A stretch of 64,000 nucleotides of DNA. It comes from Vicinamibacterales bacterium (GTDB taxonomy: Bacteria > Acidobacteriota > Vicinamibacteria > Vicinamibacterales > 2-12-FULL-66-21). The notes under the pieces were generated by a model. It was not told the origin of the DNA. It did no database searches and worked only from the letters and a program-made list of their open reading frames with translations. The translations under genes and the position numbers were made by a program. Each line of letters starts with the position of its first letter. The stretch's first letter is position 1. The stretch covers positions 62,001 through 126,000 of the forward strand of contig DASXLB010000015.1 of NCBI GenBank assembly GCA_036496585.1. Reading direction: 5' to 3'. This document shows, in pieces, positions 54,506 through 62,861 of the stretch.

Positions 54506-55277
54506 TCCCGCCGTTCACGCCTTCTATTTCCAGGCGCGGTCCACCACCGTTGAGCGTGCCCTCGAAACGGCGGCGCGTGTTTTCGCCGCCCGCGTCGACG
54601 TTCAGCCCCTCGGTGTTGATGCCACCGTTGGTGATGCGGGCTGAGATCGTCGCCTTGGCATCGCGCGGCAGGCGCACGTCGATGCCGCCGTTCACGCAGC
54701 CGAGCTTGACGCCCCCTGCCGGCACCCGCGCCAGGTCGATGTCGAGGCCGCCATTGGTCGTGTTGGCCTCCAGCCTGCCGCCGATGCCGTGGGCGGTGAC
54801 GCCGCCGTTGGTCGTTTCGGCGACCACGGTGCCGTCGAGCCCGGTGATCTCGACGCCGCCGTTGACCGTGGCGAATTTCACGTCGGCGCCGGCGGGCACC
54901 TTGACGTGATACTCCACGGTGACGCTGCCGCTCAGGAACGAGAGGCCTTCGGTCTTGGCGATCTTCGTGTCGATGCGGATCCGCCCGTCGGCGACGTCCT
55001 CGACGATGCTGACGCGGTCGAGCGCCGCCTTGGCGGCTTCGTCCGACGCGCCGCGCGCCTTGCGTGTGGCGTCGACGTCGACGGTGTTGCCGGTCGACGG
55101 CTCGACGACAATCTTGCCGTTGACGTTGTGCAGTTCGAAATGGCCGTTGCGGTCGAGCGAGTAGCTCTTGTGCCACTGCGTCGACTGCTCGGCGCGCATG
55201 TCGGCGGTGACGATGTCGCAGCCCACGCTGAGGGCGGCGGCGGTGGCGAACACGGAGAGGGCAATCCAGCGTGTCAT
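54486..55277 (-). CDS. DUF4097 beta-helix-like lipoprotein (263 aa)
   Basis: A lipobox in the first 21 residues (ALSVGC) marks a lipoprotein. The body repeats the motif VNGG/TNGG roughly every 18-20 residues (KFATVNGGVEI, ETTNGGVTAHG, ANTTNGGLDI, GCVNGGIDV, ARITNGGINTEG), the hallmark of DUF4097 parallel-beta repeats. Its role is unknown, probably envelope. GGGAG precedes the ATG, and a TATAGT box lies 15 nt before it. Confidence 0.88.
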   Translation of the reverse strand: MTRWIALSVFATAAALSVGCDIVTADMRAEQSTQWHKSYSLDRNGHFELHNVNGKIVVEPSTGNTVDVDATRKARGASDEAAKAALDRVSIVEDVADGRIRIDTKIAKTEGLSFLSGSVTVEYHVKVPAGADVKFATVNGGVEITGLDGTVVAETTNGGVTAHGIGGRLEANTTNGGLDIDLARVPAGGVKLGCVNGGIDVRLPRDAKATISARITNGGINTEGLNVDAGGENTRRRFEGTLNGGGPRLEIEGVNGGITLVGR

Positions 55278-55381
55278 GGCAGCTCCCGGCTGACTATACG
55301 CGCGTTTGAAAGCCGCCGTTCCAACGCGCCCGGCGAGAGGGGCCGGCCGCGCTGGCGTATAATCCGCCGCGACCCGTCCGC

Positions 55382-55828
55382 ATGTCCGAACGCAAGTACC
55401 GCCACCGCGGCTATCGCGACGAGCCCCCCGAGCCGCGCGGCGAGCGCAAACCGGAGCAGAAGAAGGAGTACGCGCCGCGCGGCCAGCCGCCGCTCGCGCC
55501 AAAGACCTTCAACATGCCCGGCTTCCGCGACGTGATGAAGTGCGCCCGCTGCGGCGCCGAGCTCACGGTCGCGGCGGCCTGGACCAAGGACGGGCAGTGT
55601 TCGCGGTGCCAGCTGGACCTCCACAGCTGCGCGCAATGCGCGCACTTCGACACGAGTGCGCCATTCGAGTGCCAGCAGCCGATCGCCCTGCGCGTATCGC
55701 CGAAGGACAGCCGCAACAGCTGCACGCATTTCCAGCCGCGGACCACGGTCGAACGTGAGACGAAGTCCTCGTCGCAGCCCTCCAGCCCGTCGAGCGCGAA
55801 GAAGGCGTTCGAGGATCTGTTCAAGTAG
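55382..55828 (+). CDS. Cys-rich putative zinc-binding protein (148 aa)
   Basis: A basic N-terminus (RKYRHRGYRDEPPEPRGERK) precedes KCARCGAELTV, CSRCQLDLHSCAQCAHFDTS and single Cys in ECQQP and SCTHF, enough ligands for two zinc sites. The Ser-rich C-terminus ends KKAFEDLFK. The family is not recognised. A perfect TATAAT lies 18 nt before the ATG, so here the leader is about 11 nt. Confidence 0.78.
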   Translation: MSERKYRHRGYRDEPPEPRGERKPEQKKEYAPRGQPPLAPKTFNMPGFRDVMKCARCGAELTVAAAWTKDGQCSRCQLDLHSCAQCAHFDTSAPFECQQPIALRVSPKDSRNSCTHFQPRTTVERETKSSSQPSSPSSAKKAFEDLFK

Positions 55829-55882
55829 ACAGGGAAGGATGCGAAGGAGGGCGAAGGAGCCGAAGGAGAAGGAGCCGAAGGT
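55829..55882 (+). repeat. GGCGAAGGAGCCGAAGGAG purine repeat that supplies a ribosome site
   Basis: An array of GAAGGAG(C/G) words fills the spacer. The last AAGGAG lies 8 nt before the acetamidase ATG and probably serves as its Shine-Dalgarno sequence. Confidence 0.7.
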
Positions 55883-56893
55883 ATGCGCGGGCTGATTGCC
55901 TTCGCTTTGGCTGGGTTGCTGCAGGCGCAAGCGCCGGCGACGCACCGGCTCGAGGCGACGCCGGAGACGATCGCCTACGGGTGGTACGACGCCGCGGCCA
56001 CGCCGGTGCTCCGCATTCGCTCGGGAGACGTCATCGACGTCGACACGCTGTTGACGAATACGCCGGCCGGCCTCCGGCGCGCCGGTGTGCCCGACGATCA
56101 GATCCAGGATTCGCTGAAGCGGATCACCGAGGCGTTCCAGCCAGGCAATCCCAAGCGCGGGCCGGGCGGTCATATTCTCACGGGTCCGGTCTTCGTGGAG
56201 GGGGCGGAGCCGGGTGACGCGCTGGAGGTGAAGATTCTCGCCATCGACCTCGCGATCCCGTACGGCTACAACGGCTGCGCCGGCTACCTTCCCGAGAACT
56301 GTCCGACGCCGCGTCCGCCGGCGAAAATCATTCCGCTCGACGCCAAGACCATGACCGCGGCGTTCGCGCCGGGCATCGTCATTCCGCTGCACCCGTTCTA
56401 CGGGAGCATGGGCGTCGCGCCGCCGCCCGAGGCCGGCCGCGTCAGTAGCAATCCGCCCGGTAACCACGCGGGCAATCTGGACAACAAGGCGCTCGTGGCC
56501 GGCTCGGTGCTCTATATCCCGGTGTTCGCGCCGGGAGCGTTGTTCGAGATCGGCGACGGCCACGTGGCGCAGGGAGACGGCGAGGTCGATCAGACCGCCA
56601 TCGAAACCTCGCTGCGCGGGCGCATCCAGCTCACGGTCCGCAAGGGCATGACCCTGAAGTGGCCGCGCGCGGAGACCGCGACCGACTACATCGCCATGGC
56701 GACCGACGAGGATCTCGCGAAGGCGACCAAGGCGGCGATCCAGGAGATGATCGACTTTCTCGTCGCCGAGAGGCACCTCGATCGTCTCGCCGCCTACCAG
56801 TTGACCAGCGTCGCGGGCGACGTGGCGATGACGCAGCTCGTCGACGGCAAGGTCGGCGTGCACGTCAAGATGCCGAAGACGATCTTCAAGTGA
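55883..56893 (+). CDS. Acetamidase/formamidase family protein (336 aa)
   Basis: A short hydrophobic start (LIAFALAGLLQAQ) suggests export. GHILTGPVFVEGAEPGDALEVKI, PGIVIPLHPFYGSMGVAPP, NHAGNLDNKALVAGSVLYIPVF and GDGHVAQGDGEVDQTAIET are the conserved FmdA/AmdA segments that form the metal and amide site. The enzyme releases ammonia from short amides. It lies alone between a zinc-protein gene and the transposase region. Confidence 0.9.
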   Translation: MRGLIAFALAGLLQAQAPATHRLEATPETIAYGWYDAAATPVLRIRSGDVIDVDTLLTNTPAGLRRAGVPDDQIQDSLKRITEAFQPGNPKRGPGGHILTGPVFVEGAEPGDALEVKILAIDLAIPYGYNGCAGYLPENCPTPRPPAKIIPLDAKTMTAAFAPGIVIPLHPFYGSMGVAPPPEAGRVSSNPPGNHAGNLDNKALVAGSVLYIPVFAPGALFEIGDGHVAQGDGEVDQTAIETSLRGRIQLTVRKGMTLKWPRAETATDYIAMATDEDLAKATKAAIQEMIDFLVAERHLDRLAAYQLTSVAGDVAMTQLVDGKVGVHVKMPKTIFK

Positions 56894-56923
56894 CCCCCAC
56901 CTAACCCCCGCGCCCCCCGACCA

Positions 56924-56981
56924 GGGTCAAACCGGGGTCAAACGCGGGTCCGACCACCATGCGATCGTAGGCGTACGCAGG
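56924..56981 (+). repeat. 58-bp repeat, copy 1, upstream of the transposase
   Basis: Begins GGGTCAAACCGGGGTCAAAC and recurs at 57062-57119 with two substitutions. It contains two GGTCAAAC words related to the GGGGTCAGACC tandem array downstream. Confidence 0.8.
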
Positions 56982-57061
56982 ATTCGCGCGCGGCGTTTCG
57001 ACATGTGCGCAATCGTTGCCTCCCTTCACAACAATCGACACGCACGCCCCAAATCGAGCCG

Positions 57062-57119
57062 GGGTCAAACCGGGGTCAAACGCGGGTCCGACCACCATGT
57101 GATCGTAGGTGTACGCAGG
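57062..57119 (+). repeat. 58-bp repeat, copy 2, upstream of the transposase
   Basis: Second copy of the repeat at 56924-56981, 138 bp away. The two substitutions are C-to-T changes (ATGCG/ATGTG, GGCG/GGTG). Confidence 0.8.
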
Positions 57120-57230
57120 GTGCGCGTCCTTATCGCTTCGGACAGGTCAGCAATGTTCGCGCGTATCGCAGGATCGGAAACGCGCGACAGGAGGGCAAGA
57201 CGGCGGATCGGATCCTGCAGGACGCGCGTC

Positions 57231-57926
57231 ATGGCACGCTACAAGAGAATCCGCGAACAGGGCTTGCTGCGACACGTGATGTCGCGAGGGAACGGCCGCA
57301 TGGGCATCTTCCTCGACGACACCGACTACCGGAAGTTCCTTTACATCCTCGGCGATGTTCTCGACGAGTACGACGTCGACTGTTGGGACGCGTGCGTGAT
57401 GCCGAATCACTATCACCTCGCGCTCATGAACCGCCGGCCGAATCTGGGCGAGGCGATGAAGCATCTCAATGGCGAGTACGCCACCTGGTGGAACGCGCAC
57501 CACGGACGCGTGGGGCACGTGTTTCAAGGGAGATACAAGGACCAGATCGTTCAGCGCGAGAGCTATCTTCGCAACCTACTCGTCTACGTGGCGCTGAATC
57601 CGGTACGGGCCGGGCTGGTGACCTCGCCCGAGTTGTGGCCGTGGAGCAGCTACCGCTGCACAGCCGGTCTCTCACCGAATCCGGGGTTTCTGCGCATCGA
57701 GCCGGTGTTGGCGGTCTTCGGCGACGGCCCCGAGGACGTGCTCCGCGATCGCTATGTGCGGCACGTCCGCGGAGGCTTGCCGGAGGACGACACGAGCTAC
57801 AAGGACTTTCGTTCGCGCCAGCGGATTCTGGGCGATCGGCAGTTCAAGCTGGAGGTGCGCCAGCGGCTGGCGCCCCGCGCGGAGGTTTCGATTTCGGTGG
57901 AACCCGCGGCGTCCGCCGGAGGGTAG
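57231..57926 (+). CDS. REP-associated tyrosine transposase (Y1/IS200-like, 231 aa)
   Basis: HVMSRGNGRMGIFLDDTDYRKFL begins the Y1 fold. The metal-binding HUH motif is H60-Y-H62 in VMPNHYHLALMN, and the catalytic Tyr is probably Y119 in LLVYVALNPVRAG. HVFQGRYKDQIVQRESYL is typical of RAYTs, single-copy domesticated relatives of IS200 that mobilise or maintain REP palindromes. The flanking GGGTCAAACC and GGTCTGACC repeats are its probable partner elements. The start at ATG 57231 is preferred over 57003, which reads through a repeat. Confidence 0.9.
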   Translation: MARYKRIREQGLLRHVMSRGNGRMGIFLDDTDYRKFLYILGDVLDEYDVDCWDACVMPNHYHLALMNRRPNLGEAMKHLNGEYATWWNAHHGRVGHVFQGRYKDQIVQRESYLRNLLVYVALNPVRAGLVTSPELWPWSSYRCTAGLSPNPGFLRIEPVLAVFGDGPEDVLRDRYVRHVRGGLPEDDTSYKDFRSRQRILGDRQFKLEVRQRLAPRAEVSISVEPAASAGG

Positions 57927-57950
57927 CGGGCGGCGCAGAAAACGAAAGGT

Positions 57951-57994
57951 GGTCTGACCCCGGTCTGACCCCGGTCTGACCCCGGTCTGACCCC
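57951..57994. repeat. Four tandem GGTCTGACCCC copies (REP-like)
   Basis: Exactly four 11-bp copies. Each contains GGTC-T-GACC, a palindrome with one central base. The array lies between the transposase gene and the threonine dehydratase stop. Confidence 0.85.
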
Positions 57995-57999
57995 GCGCG

Positions 58000-58962
58000 C
58001 TAGTTCCAGCGCAGGCCTTTGAGTTGATCGAGGTCGACGTTGCCGCCGCTCAGCACGCAGACGACCTTCGTCGCCGGCGCGGCCTTCACCAGGCCTTGGA
58101 GCAGCGCGCCCACTGGCGCGGCGGCGGCCCCCTCCGGCACCACCTTCAGGTGCGACATGATCCACACCACCGCCTCGAAGATCTGCTCGTCCGGCAGCGT
58201 CACCAGATCGTCGACCGCGCGCCGCACGATCTCGTAGTTGATCTCACCGACCCGCTTCACGCGCAGCCCGTCGATCACGCAGTCCACCGTCTCGAGCGTG
58301 GTGAGCCTGCCCTCGCGGACGCTGCGGGTCATGCCGGGCGCGCCTGACGACTCCACGCCCACGACGTGCACCCGGGGATTGCACGCCTTCAGCGCCGTCG
58401 CCACGCCGGCGATCAGGCCGCCCCCGCCGATCGGCACGATCGCGAGCTCGACCTCCGGCCAGTCCTCGTAGATCTCCAGGCCCACCGTTCCCTGACCGAC
58501 GATCAGCTGTTCGTCATCAAACGGATGGATGTAGGTGTAGCCGTGTTCGGCCACGAGCTGTCGCGCCCTGTCGTTGGCCTCGTCCCAGATCGTCCCGTGC
58601 AGGACGACCTCGGCACCGTAGGCGCGAGTCGCCGCGATCTTCGATGGCGTCGCGTTCTCCGCCATGACGACGATGGCCTTGATGCCGTAGCGCGCCGCCG
58701 CCAGCGCCACTCCCTGGGCATGGTTGCCCGCCGACGAGCAGATCACGCCGCGACGCTTCTGCTCGTCGGTGAGTTGCGCGAACTTGTTCATGGGCCCGCG
58801 GATCTTGTACGACCCGCCGCGCTGGAACATCTCCGCCTTCAGCCGCACCTCGAAGCCGGTGCGCTCGCTGAGCAGCCGTGACGTCAACAGCGGGGTGTGA
58901 GCGACGAAGTCCCCCATGCGCGCGCGTGCCTGCTCGAATGCGGAGCGTGGGAACGGCAGCAT
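58000..58962 (-). CDS. Threonine dehydratase/serine racemase-like PLP enzyme (320 aa)
   Basis: The PLP Lys is K53 in GGSYKIRGPMNKF. CSSAGNHAQGVALAA and the phosphate-binding loop IGGGGLIAG match fold-type II threonine ammonia-lyases. No C-terminal ACT regulatory domain is present (320 aa against ~500 for IlvA), so it is the catabolic or racemase-like short form, probably not isoleucine-inhibited. The ATG is 6 nt after a TATACT box. Confidence 0.9.
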   Translation of the reverse strand: MLPFPRSAFEQARARMGDFVAHTPLLTSRLLSERTGFEVRLKAEMFQRGGSYKIRGPMNKFAQLTDEQKRRGVICSSAGNHAQGVALAAARYGIKAIVVMAENATPSKIAATRAYGAEVVLHGTIWDEANDRARQLVAEHGYTYIHPFDDEQLIVGQGTVGLEIYEDWPEVELAIVPIGGGGLIAGVATALKACNPRVHVVGVESSGAPGMTRSVREGRLTTLETVDCVIDGLRVKRVGEINYEIVRRAVDDLVTLPDEQIFEAVVWIMSHLKVVPEGAAAAPVGALLQGLVKAAPATKVVCVLSGGNVDLDQLKGLRWN

Positions 58963-58968
58963 CCGCCG

Positions 58969-58974
58969 AGTATA
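58969..58974 (-). promoter_or_regulatory. -10-like box TATACT, likely leaderless start
   Basis: TATACT (minus strand) lies 6 nt before the ATG of the dehydratase gene. Confidence 0.5.
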
Positions 58975-59019
58975 TCCGTCGTGTCGAAGGGCTGTGCCGG
59001 CGCGGTCGAAAACCGATCG

Positions 59020-59445
59020 CTACGCCGTGGGCTTGGCCTTGAGCACGCCGACCTGCACCAGAAAGCCGGTGAAGTCGTAGATGCGGCGCTCCTCGGCGAA
59101 CAGGCCGTTCTCGATAGTGAGCACCATCGCGACCTGCACTTCGACGCGACGGCCGGTCGGCGCGACGCCGAAAAAATCGCCGGCGTGCGTGCCCGAGAGC
59201 TGTGCCACTTCCACGACGCGGTCGCCGTCGATGAGGACGTCGTCCCTCCGGAACCGGATGTCTGGAAACGCGCTGAGCCAGAGCCGGTAGATACGCTCGA
59301 TTTCGTCGCGTCCTTCCAGCACTCCGCCAGTCGGGCTGATCACCACGCCGGCCGGTGAGTGCAGCGCAGCGAGTGCCGAGGCGTCGCGCGCGTCCCAGGC
59401 GGCGCGGCGGCGTTCGACGAGTGCGAGGATTTCGTCCCGCGTCAT
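59020..59445 (-). CDS. SnoaL/NTF2-like protein (141 aa)
   Basis: RRAAWDARDASALAALHSPAGVV, then IYRLWLSAFPDIRFRRDDVLIDG and HAGDFFGVAPTGRRVEVQVAM, is the cone-shaped NTF2/SnoaL-like fold, used by cyclases, isomerases and ligand-binding proteins. Length is typical. No partner gene indicates a substrate. A TAGTAT box lies 15 nt before the ATG. Confidence 0.82.
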   Translation of the reverse strand: MTRDEILALVERRRAAWDARDASALAALHSPAGVVISPTGGVLEGRDEIERIYRLWLSAFPDIRFRRDDVLIDGDRVVEVAQLSGTHAGDFFGVAPTGRRVEVQVAMVLTIENGLFAEERRIYDFTGFLVQVGVLKAKPTA

Positions 59446-59463
59446 GGCAATCGTGCGTGGATA

Positions 59464-60204
59464 CTACACCACTCGTCCGTCAAACAGGCAAATCCGGCGG
59501 TGGCTGCGGGCGATGTGGCGTTCGTCGTGGGTGGCGAGGCAAATCGTGGCGCCGCCGCGGTGCAGTTCGTCGAGCATCTGCATGACCGCCTCGCCGCTCT
59601 TGGAATCGAGGTTGCCGGTCGGCTCGTCGGCCAGGACGATAGGCGGCTGCCCGGCGATCGCGCGCGCGATTGCGACGAGCTGTTGATGGCCGCCCGACAG
59701 TGCGCCCGGACGCTGCCCGCGCCGCGCCAGAAGGCCGACCCGCTCGAGCGCCGCGTCGACGCGCGTCCGGCGATCCGCCGCCGACACGCCGCGCAGCGTC
59801 AGCGGGTACTCGACGTTCTCGTAGACGGTCATGTCGCCGATCAGGTTGAAGCTCTGGAAGATCAGACCGACGTCGAGGTTCCGGATCCGCGCCTTGTCGG
59901 CCGGAGAGAGCGTGTCGACGCGCCGGCCGTTGAACCAGTAGCGGCCGCTCGACGGCGCGTCGAGCAGCGCCAGAATCGAGAGGAACGTCGATTTGCCGCA
60001 GCCCGAGGGCCCCGAGACCGAGACGTATTCGCCGCGATCGATGTCGAGCGTGACGCCGTCGAGGGCACGGGTCTCGCCCTCCTCGCCTGGGGCGTCCACC
60101 TTGTAGAGCTTCGCGACTCCATCGAGTCGGATCAGCGGCATCTGCTCGGCGTCGGCCGTCGTCCCCGCCTCCTGAGCCGGTCGCGCGCGTGTCCACCAGG
60201 CCAT
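59464..60204 (-). CDS. LolD/MacB-type ABC transporter ATPase, orphan (246 aa)
   Basis: Walker A GPSGCGKST, Q-loop IFQSFNLIGDMTVYENVEYPL, signature LSGGHQQL, Walker B IVLADEPTGNLDSKSG and the H-loop ATHDE are all intact, in the MacB/LolD subfamily. The signature has GHQQL where most have GQQQR. The start at 60204 is favoured by GGGAGG 4 nt upstream; 60141 would give the minimal domain. No permease gene is adjacent, so it may serve the orphan permeases elsewhere, which is inference. Confidence 0.88.
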   Translation of the reverse strand: MAWWTRARPAQEAGTTADAEQMPLIRLDGVAKLYKVDAPGEEGETRALDGVTLDIDRGEYVSVSGPSGCGKSTFLSILALLDAPSSGRYWFNGRRVDTLSPADKARIRNLDVGLIFQSFNLIGDMTVYENVEYPLTLRGVSAADRRTRVDAALERVGLLARRGQRPGALSGGHQQLVAIARAIAGQPPIVLADEPTGNLDSKSGEAVMQMLDELHRGGATICLATHDERHIARSHRRICLFDGRVV

Positions 60205-60413
60205 CGATCCTCCCGCGAGGGATTGGACGTCAACGGGCGCCGAATCGTTGGCGTGAACCGCCAGGCGCCGGGTCGATTCGGTCACGGCATCGTGGGCACG
60301 CGCCGGTAAGCGGATCGACGCAACAGCGCGTATGAGGGCTCATAGCGCCCGCACACCGTGATACCATCCCGATTTCCCCTAAGCCTATACGTGAGAAAGG
60401 TTTCTACACGACG

Positions 60414-62852
60414 ATGACGCCGCGCCGGTTCCTTCCCGCGCTGCTGTTGCTGTTTGTCGGCAGCGGCTGCGCGGCTCTGATATACGAAGTCGTCTGGTTT
60501 CAGCTCCTTCAGCTCGTCATCGGCGCCTCGGCCGTTTCGATGGCCGTGCTGCTCGGCACCTTCATGGGTGGCATGTGCCTGGGGAGCTACCTGCTGCCGC
60601 GCTACATCGACCGGCGTGATCACCCGCTCCGCGTCTATGCCTACCTCGAGCTGGGGATCGGCGCGTGCGGGCTGCTGATCTTCTTCGGCATGCCGCTGGT
60701 CAATACGCTGTATACGGCGTGGGCGCCCGGCGGGATTGCCGGTATCGTCGTGCGCGCGATCTTCGCGGCGCTGTGCCTGCTGCCGCCGACGTTGCTGATG
60801 GGCGCAACGTTGCCGGCGATTTCGCGCTGGGTCGAGGCGACGCCCGAAGGCGTCTCGTGGCTCGGGTTCTTCTACGGGGGCAACATCGCCGGCGGCGTGA
60901 TCGGCAGCCTGCTCGCCGGATTCTACCTGCTGCGCGTCTACGATCTGGGGATCGCCACCTATGTCGCGGCGGCGATCAACGTCACCGTCGCGGTCCTGGC
61001 GTTGACGACCGCCGGCGCCTCGCCGACCGTCGAGACGCTCGCGTCTGATCGCGACGACGCGGGGCCGGCGCCGGTGGCGAGCGCCTGGGCGATCTACACG
61101 GCGATCGCGCTGTCCGGGGCGACGGCGCTCTCGAGCGAGGTCATCTGGACCCGGCTGCTCTCGCTGTTGTTCGGCGGGACGGTGTACACCTTCGCGCTGA
61201 TCCTCGCGGTGTTCCTGTTCGGGCTCGGCATCGGCAGCAGCGCCGGTTCGGCGATCGGCCGGGCCGCCGCGCGTCCGCGCGCCGCGCTCGGCTGGGTGCA
61301 GATGTGCATCTGCGGTGCGGTTGCGTGGTCGGCCTACATGCTGACGCAGTCGATGCCGTACTGGCCGGTGAACCCGTCGATCACGACCGATCCGTGGTTC
61401 AACTTCCAGCTCGATGTGGTGCGCTGTCTGTGGGTGGTGCTGCCGGGTGCGATTCTCTGGGGCGCGAGCTTTCCTCTGGCGCTCGCCGCGCTGGCGCGCC
61501 GCGGCCAGGATCCCGGCCGCCTGGTCGGCGGGGTCTACGCCGCCAACACGGTCGGCGCGATCGTCGGGTCTCTCTCGGCGAGTTTGCTCCTCATCGTCTG
61601 GCTCGGCAGCCAGCACGCGCAGCAGACGCTGATTCTGATGTCGGCGCTGTCGGGCCTGCTGGTGCTCTCGACCGGCGCGGGCGACGAGGATCCGGCGCGC
61701 GGCGTCGGTCGGCCGCGGTCGCAGCTCGTCGGGACGGTGCTCGTCATCGCGGCCGCCGCCATCGCGGGCCTGCTGTCACGCAGCATCCAGCCGATTCCTG
61801 GCATCTTCGCCGCCTACGGCCGCTATACCGCCACCCGCCTGGGGCAGGCCGATGTCATCTACACCGGCGAAGGCTGGAGCGCGACGATCGCGGTGACGCG
61901 CCTGCCGGGCGGCGTGCTCAACTACCACAACGCCGGCAAGGTGCAGGCGTCGAGCGAACCGCAGGACATGCGCCTGCAGCGGATGCTCGGCCACATGACC
62001 ACGCTGATCCCGACGCAAGCGCGGCGCGTCGTCGTCATCGGCTGCGGCGCCGGCGTGACAGCCGGGGCGGTGTCGGTGGATCCGGCCGTCACCAACCAGA
62101 CGATCGCCGAAATCGAGCCGCTGGTGCCGAAGGTCGTGGCGAAGTACTTCGGCGACTACAACTTTCACGTCGTCGACAATCCCAAGGTGCACGTGACGAT
62201 CGACGACGCGCGGCACTACCTGTCGACGACCAATGAGAAGTTCGACGCCATCACCTCGGACCCGCTCGACCCGTGGGTGAAGGGGGCGGCGATGCTCTAC
62301 ACCCGCGAGTTCTTCGAGCTGGCCAAGCGCCACCTCAATCCGGGCGGCGCGGTCACGCTGTTCGTGCAGCTCTACGAGAGCAACACCGAGGCGGTGAAGA
62401 GCGAGATCGGCACCTTCATGGAGGCGTTCCCGCACGGCGTGGTCTGGGGCAACACCAACAACGGCGCCGGCTACGACCTGGTGCTGCTCGGACAGGCGGA
62501 CGACACGAAGATCGACGTCGACGCGATCCAGGCCAAGCTGGATCGTCCCGAGTATGCGGTCATGAAGCAGTCGCTGCGCGATATCGGCATGAACTCCGCC
62601 GTCGATCTGTTTTCGACGTTCGCAGGACGCGCCAGCGACCTGCAGCCGTGGCTGGCCGACGCCAAGATCAACCGCGACCGCGACCTGCGCCTGCAGTTTC
62701 TCGCCGGCCTCGGCTTGAACCTGTATCAGAGCGACGTCATCTACTCCGGCATGCTGGTCTACGCGCATCGGTTCCCCGACGAACTTTTCGTCGGCTCGCC
62801 GCAGACGCTCGATGCGCTGCGCGCCGGGATCCGCCGCGAACAGGGGCAATAG
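60414..62852 (+). CDS. Fused MFS-like/spermidine-synthase-domain protein (812 aa)
   Basis: The first ~480 residues are about twelve membrane helices with a transporter-like arrangement (FVGSGCAALIYEVVWFQLL, GTFMGGMCLGSYLLPRYIDRR). From ~500 onward a SpeE-like Rossmann domain follows: VVVIGCGAGVTAGAVSVDP, TIAEIEPLVPKV, NPKVHVTIDDARHYL and DAITSDPLDPWVKGAAMLYTREF. Spermidine-synthase-domain membrane fusions are common and of unknown substrate. The Asp in ITSDPLDPW is present. No polyamine genes are adjacent. Confidence 0.9.
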   Translation: MTPRRFLPALLLLFVGSGCAALIYEVVWFQLLQLVIGASAVSMAVLLGTFMGGMCLGSYLLPRYIDRRDHPLRVYAYLELGIGACGLLIFFGMPLVNTLYTAWAPGGIAGIVVRAIFAALCLLPPTLLMGATLPAISRWVEATPEGVSWLGFFYGGNIAGGVIGSLLAGFYLLRVYDLGIATYVAAAINVTVAVLALTTAGASPTVETLASDRDDAGPAPVASAWAIYTAIALSGATALSSEVIWTRLLSLLFGGTVYTFALILAVFLFGLGIGSSAGSAIGRAAARPRAALGWVQMCICGAVAWSAYMLTQSMPYWPVNPSITTDPWFNFQLDVVRCLWVVLPGAILWGASFPLALAALARRGQDPGRLVGGVYAANTVGAIVGSLSASLLLIVWLGSQHAQQTLILMSALSGLLVLSTGAGDEDPARGVGRPRSQLVGTVLVIAAAAIAGLLSRSIQPIPGIFAAYGRYTATRLGQADVIYTGEGWSATIAVTRLPGGVLNYHNAGKVQASSEPQDMRLQRMLGHMTTLIPTQARRVVVIGCGAGVTAGAVSVDPAVTNQTIAEIEPLVPKVVAKYFGDYNFHVVDNPKVHVTIDDARHYLSTTNEKFDAITSDPLDPWVKGAAMLYTREFFELAKRHLNPGGAVTLFVQLYESNTEAVKSEIGTFMEAFPHGVVWGNTNNGAGYDLVLLGQADDTKIDVDAIQAKLDRPEYAVMKQSLRDIGMNSAVDLFSTFAGRASDLQPWLADAKINRDRDLRLQFLAGLGLNLYQSDVIYSGMLVYAHRFPDELFVGSPQTLDALRAGIRREQGQ

Positions 62853-62861
62853 GGGCCGCTG

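Noticed and set aside
57003..57230. N-terminal extension of the transposase from 57003
   Set aside because: The extra residues come from the 58-bp repeat and do not resemble the Y1 family. Homology starts at MARYKR.
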